64,000 bases of DNA from contig SVTC01000001.1 of the NCBI GenBank assembly GCA_015063985.1, positions 108,311 through 172,310 on the forward strand, read 5' to 3'. Positions within the stretch are counted from its first letter, which is position 1, and each line of letters begins with the position of its first letter. Made by a program: the position numbers and the translations under genes. Below the pieces are notes generated by a model. The model was not told the origin of the DNA, ran no database searches, and saw nothing but the letters and a program-made list of their open reading frames with translations. Positions 62,454 through 64,000 of this stretch are shown here, piece by piece. This DNA is from Oscillospiraceae bacterium (lineage in GTDB: Bacteria > Bacillota > Clostridia > Oscillospirales > SIG627).

Positions 62454-63680
62454 ATGACAAAGAATGATATTAAAAAGGTAGTACTTGCATATTCCGGAGG
62501 CCTGGATACGTCTATTATTATTCCGTGGCTCAAGGAAAATTACAATAACTGTGAGGTTATCGCCGTCAGCGGTAACGTCGGTCAGGCAGACGAGCTTGAG
62601 GGTCTGGAGGAAAAGGCTATAAAGACCGGTGCAAGCAAGTGCTATATCGAGGATCTTACAGACGAGTTTGTGGATGAATACGTTATCCCCACCGTTAAGG
62701 CCGGAGCTCTTTACGAGGAGTATATGCTGGGTACCAGCTTTGCACGTCCCTGCATAGCAAAGAGAATAGTAGAGATCGCAAAGGCTGAGGGTGCTGATGC
62801 CATCTGCCACGGTTGCACGGGAAAGGGCAACGATCAGGTTCGTTTCGAGCTTACCATCAAGGCCTTTGCTCCCGATATGCACATAATCGCTCCCTGGCGT
62901 GAGTGGGATATCAAGAGCCGTGAGGAAGAGATAGACTATGCTGAAAAGCATAACGTTCCCCTTAAGATAAACCGCGAGACCAACTATTCCAAGGATAAGA
63001 ATCTGTGGCATCTCTCTCACGAGGGCTTGGATCTTGAGGATACCGGCAACGAGCCTCTCTACGAAAAGAAGGGCTTTTTGGAAATGGGTGTCAGCCCCAT
63101 CGATGCTCCCGACGTTCCCACCTACATCACACTTGACTTCGTTAAGGGCGTTCCCACTGCCTTCAACGGAACCGAGATGAGCGCAAAGGAGATCATCCTC
63201 GAGCTTAACAAGGTTGGCGGAGCAAACGGTATCGGTCTTCTTGACATTGTTGAAAACCGCCTTGTCGGTATGAAGTGCCGCGGTGTATACGAGACTCCCG
63301 GCGGAGCTATTCTCTATGCGGCTCACAACTATCTTGAGACTCTTTGCCTTGATAAGATGACCGCTCACAAGAAGCAGGAGCTTTCCGTATGCTTTGCAGA
63401 GCTTGTGTACAACGGTCAGTGGTTCACTCCTCTCAGGGAAGCACTCAGCGCCTTTGTTGACAAGACCCAGGAGAACGTTACCGGCAAGGTCAAGCTCAAG
63501 CTTTACAAGGGTAATATCATCAAAGCAGGTGCGTGGAGCGATTACTCACTCTACTCTGAGGAGATCGCAACCTTCGGCGAGGATCACGTTTACGATCAGA
63601 CCGATGCGACAGGATTTATTAACCTCTTCGGTCTTCCCATTAAGGTTCAGGCTCAGGTTAACGAAAAGAACGGAAAATAA
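62454..63680 (+). CDS. argG: Argininosuccinate synthase
   Basis: Joins citrulline and aspartate with ATP, the penultimate step of arginine synthesis. The N-type ATP loop is [33 protein letters not shown] and [17 protein letters not shown] follow. 408 residues, complete. The start MTKNDIKK has no close ribosome site of its own (see the leader entry). No argH follows in the remaining 320 nt. Confidence 0.97.
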   Translation: MTKNDIKKVVLAYSGGLDTSIIIPWLKENYNNCEVIAVSGNVGQADELEGLEEKAIKTGASKCYIEDLTDEFVDEYVIPTVKAGALYEEYMLGTSFARPCIAKRIVEIAKAEGADAICHGCTGKGNDQVRFELTIKAFAPDMHIIAPWREWDIKSREEEIDYAEKHNVPLKINRETNYSKDKNLWHLSHEGLDLEDTGNEPLYEKKGFLEMGVSPIDAPDVPTYITLDFVKGVPTAFNGTEMSAKEIILELNKVGGANGIGLLDIVENRLVGMKCRGVYETPGGAILYAAHNYLETLCLDKMTAHKKQELSVCFAELVYNGQWFTPLREALSAFVDKTQENVTGKVKLKLYKGNIIKAGAWSDYSLYSEEIATFGEDHVYDQTDATGFINLFGLPIKVQAQVNEKNGK

Positions 63681-63790
63681 AGAATATCGCCTCCCTAAGG
63701 GGTGATGTTCTTAGCGGAGATTTTATGCTTTGAGCAAAGTGCAAGCATCGCATTTGACTAGTCAAACGTAAATATGGGCTAAGCCCAAAC
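63681..63790. repeat. Intergenic stretch with consecutive small palindromes after argG
   Basis: A wobble-rich hairpin (63682-63710) is followed by CTTTGAGCAAAG, TTTGACTAGTCAAA and TGGGCTAAGCCCA within 70 nt. TGGGCTAAGCCCA resembles TGGACTAAGTCCA of array A, so this may be a degenerate relative of the palindrome arrays. No gene seen. Confidence 0.45.
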
Positions 63791-63802
63791 CCTTATAACG
63801 AC

Positions 63803-63851
63803 AGAAAGAGATAACAAATCGGTTCGTAGCCGAAATGTTATCTCTTTTTCT
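63803..63851 (+). terminator. Long bidirectional terminator hairpin after argG
   Basis: Stem AGAAAGAGATAACA / TGTTATCTCTTTTTCT with an inner TCGG/CCGA hairpin; T5 on the plus strand. It is immediately followed by palindrome array B. Confidence 0.75.
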
Positions 63852-63859
63852 GTTGGTTT

Positions 63860-64000
63860 AATGAAATCGTTGCGCGGCAACGATGAAATCTTCACTTCGT
63901 TCAGATGAAATCCAAGGACAAGTCCTCGGATGAAATCAAATCCGTCTAAATACAACCCTGCGAAGCGGGATTTCATCGCAAACGCGATTTCATCCACCGG
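63860..64000. repeat. Palindrome array B (runs off the window)
   Basis: Direct cores AATGAAATC, GATGAAATC, GATGAAATC, GATGAAATC start at 63860, 63882, 63904 and 63929; inverted cores GATTTCATC start at 63969 and 63986. Separators include palindromes GTTGCGCGGCAAC, AGGACAAGTCCT and TCGCAAACGCGA. Same plan as array A (four direct, a middle segment, two inverted) but a different 9-mer. No coding potential. Confidence 0.8.

Overview
The window looks like a chromosome segment of an endospore-forming anaerobic Clostridium-class Firmicute, probably an uncultured gut lineage near Oscillospirales or Christensenellales (rank is inference). The evidence is a full-length SpoIIE, a THF riboswitch on folT, clostridial single-chain PurL, class 1B PyrD/PyrK, strong AGGAGG ribosome sites, many TTGACA-N17-TATAAT promoters, and moderate base composition. 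No rRNA, tRNA, prophage or CRISPR array was seen.

Layout. 1-5.4 kb: end of an NADP isocitrate dehydrogenase gene, then minus-strand single genes (anchored hypothetical, ferritin, acyl-CoA ligase, DEDDh exonuclease, small Cys-rich membrane protein). 5.4-8 kb: spoIIE with a Spo0A-type promoter. 8-11.2 kb: beta-mannosidase with a divergent AraC regulator. 11.4-15.6 kb: a four-repeat beta-helix surface protein, followed by a candidate structured RNA. 16-38.4 kb (minus): one uninterrupted 17-gene run carrying pyrimidine synthesis (pyrC carB pyrK pyrD pyrF pyrE pyrB), guaB, purine synthesis (purE purF purM purN purO purH purD purL) and fhs. It has a single strong promoter and an attenuator-like leader. 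38.7-39.7 kb: azlCD. 39.8-48.5 kb (plus): a complete shikimate/Phe/Tyr operon behind a Phe/Tyr-rich leader peptide and attenuator. 48.8-50.8 kb (minus): THF riboswitch-folT-folC. 50.9-52.9 kb: HAD phosphatase plus MFS transporter. 53.2-54.7 kb: a second beta-helix surface protein. 54.8-56.2 kb: tandem repeat array with an embedded DUF559 endonuclease gene. 56.2-62.2 kb: a PLP gamma-lyase-family enzyme, a membrane protein, an AraC-controlled sugar isomerase/oxidoreductase pair and a metallophosphoesterase. 62.3-64 kb: argG and a palindrome array that runs off the window.

How it works together. The pyr-pur run places UMP and IMP/XMP synthesis on one transcript, with fhs making the 10-formyl-THF used by purN and purH. 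The folT-folC unit imports and polyglutamylates the same cofactor under THF control. The aro operon should sense Phe/Tyr supply through leader-peptide translation, and argG has its own arginine-linked leader.

Most unusual points: (1) two intergenic arrays of the same architecture (four direct 9-mer cores, then two inverted cores, separated by small palindromes) but with different cores; (2) a DUF559 gene framed exactly by related terminal repeats inside a tandem array; (3) a Phe/Tyr leader-peptide attenuator in a Firmicute; (4) an orphan structured RNA at about 15.9 kb; (5) PurF without its catalytic cysteine and PyrB carrying only the PyrI zinc domain; (6) a five-codon Arg-rich mini-ORF/hairpin between the ribosome site and the argG start.
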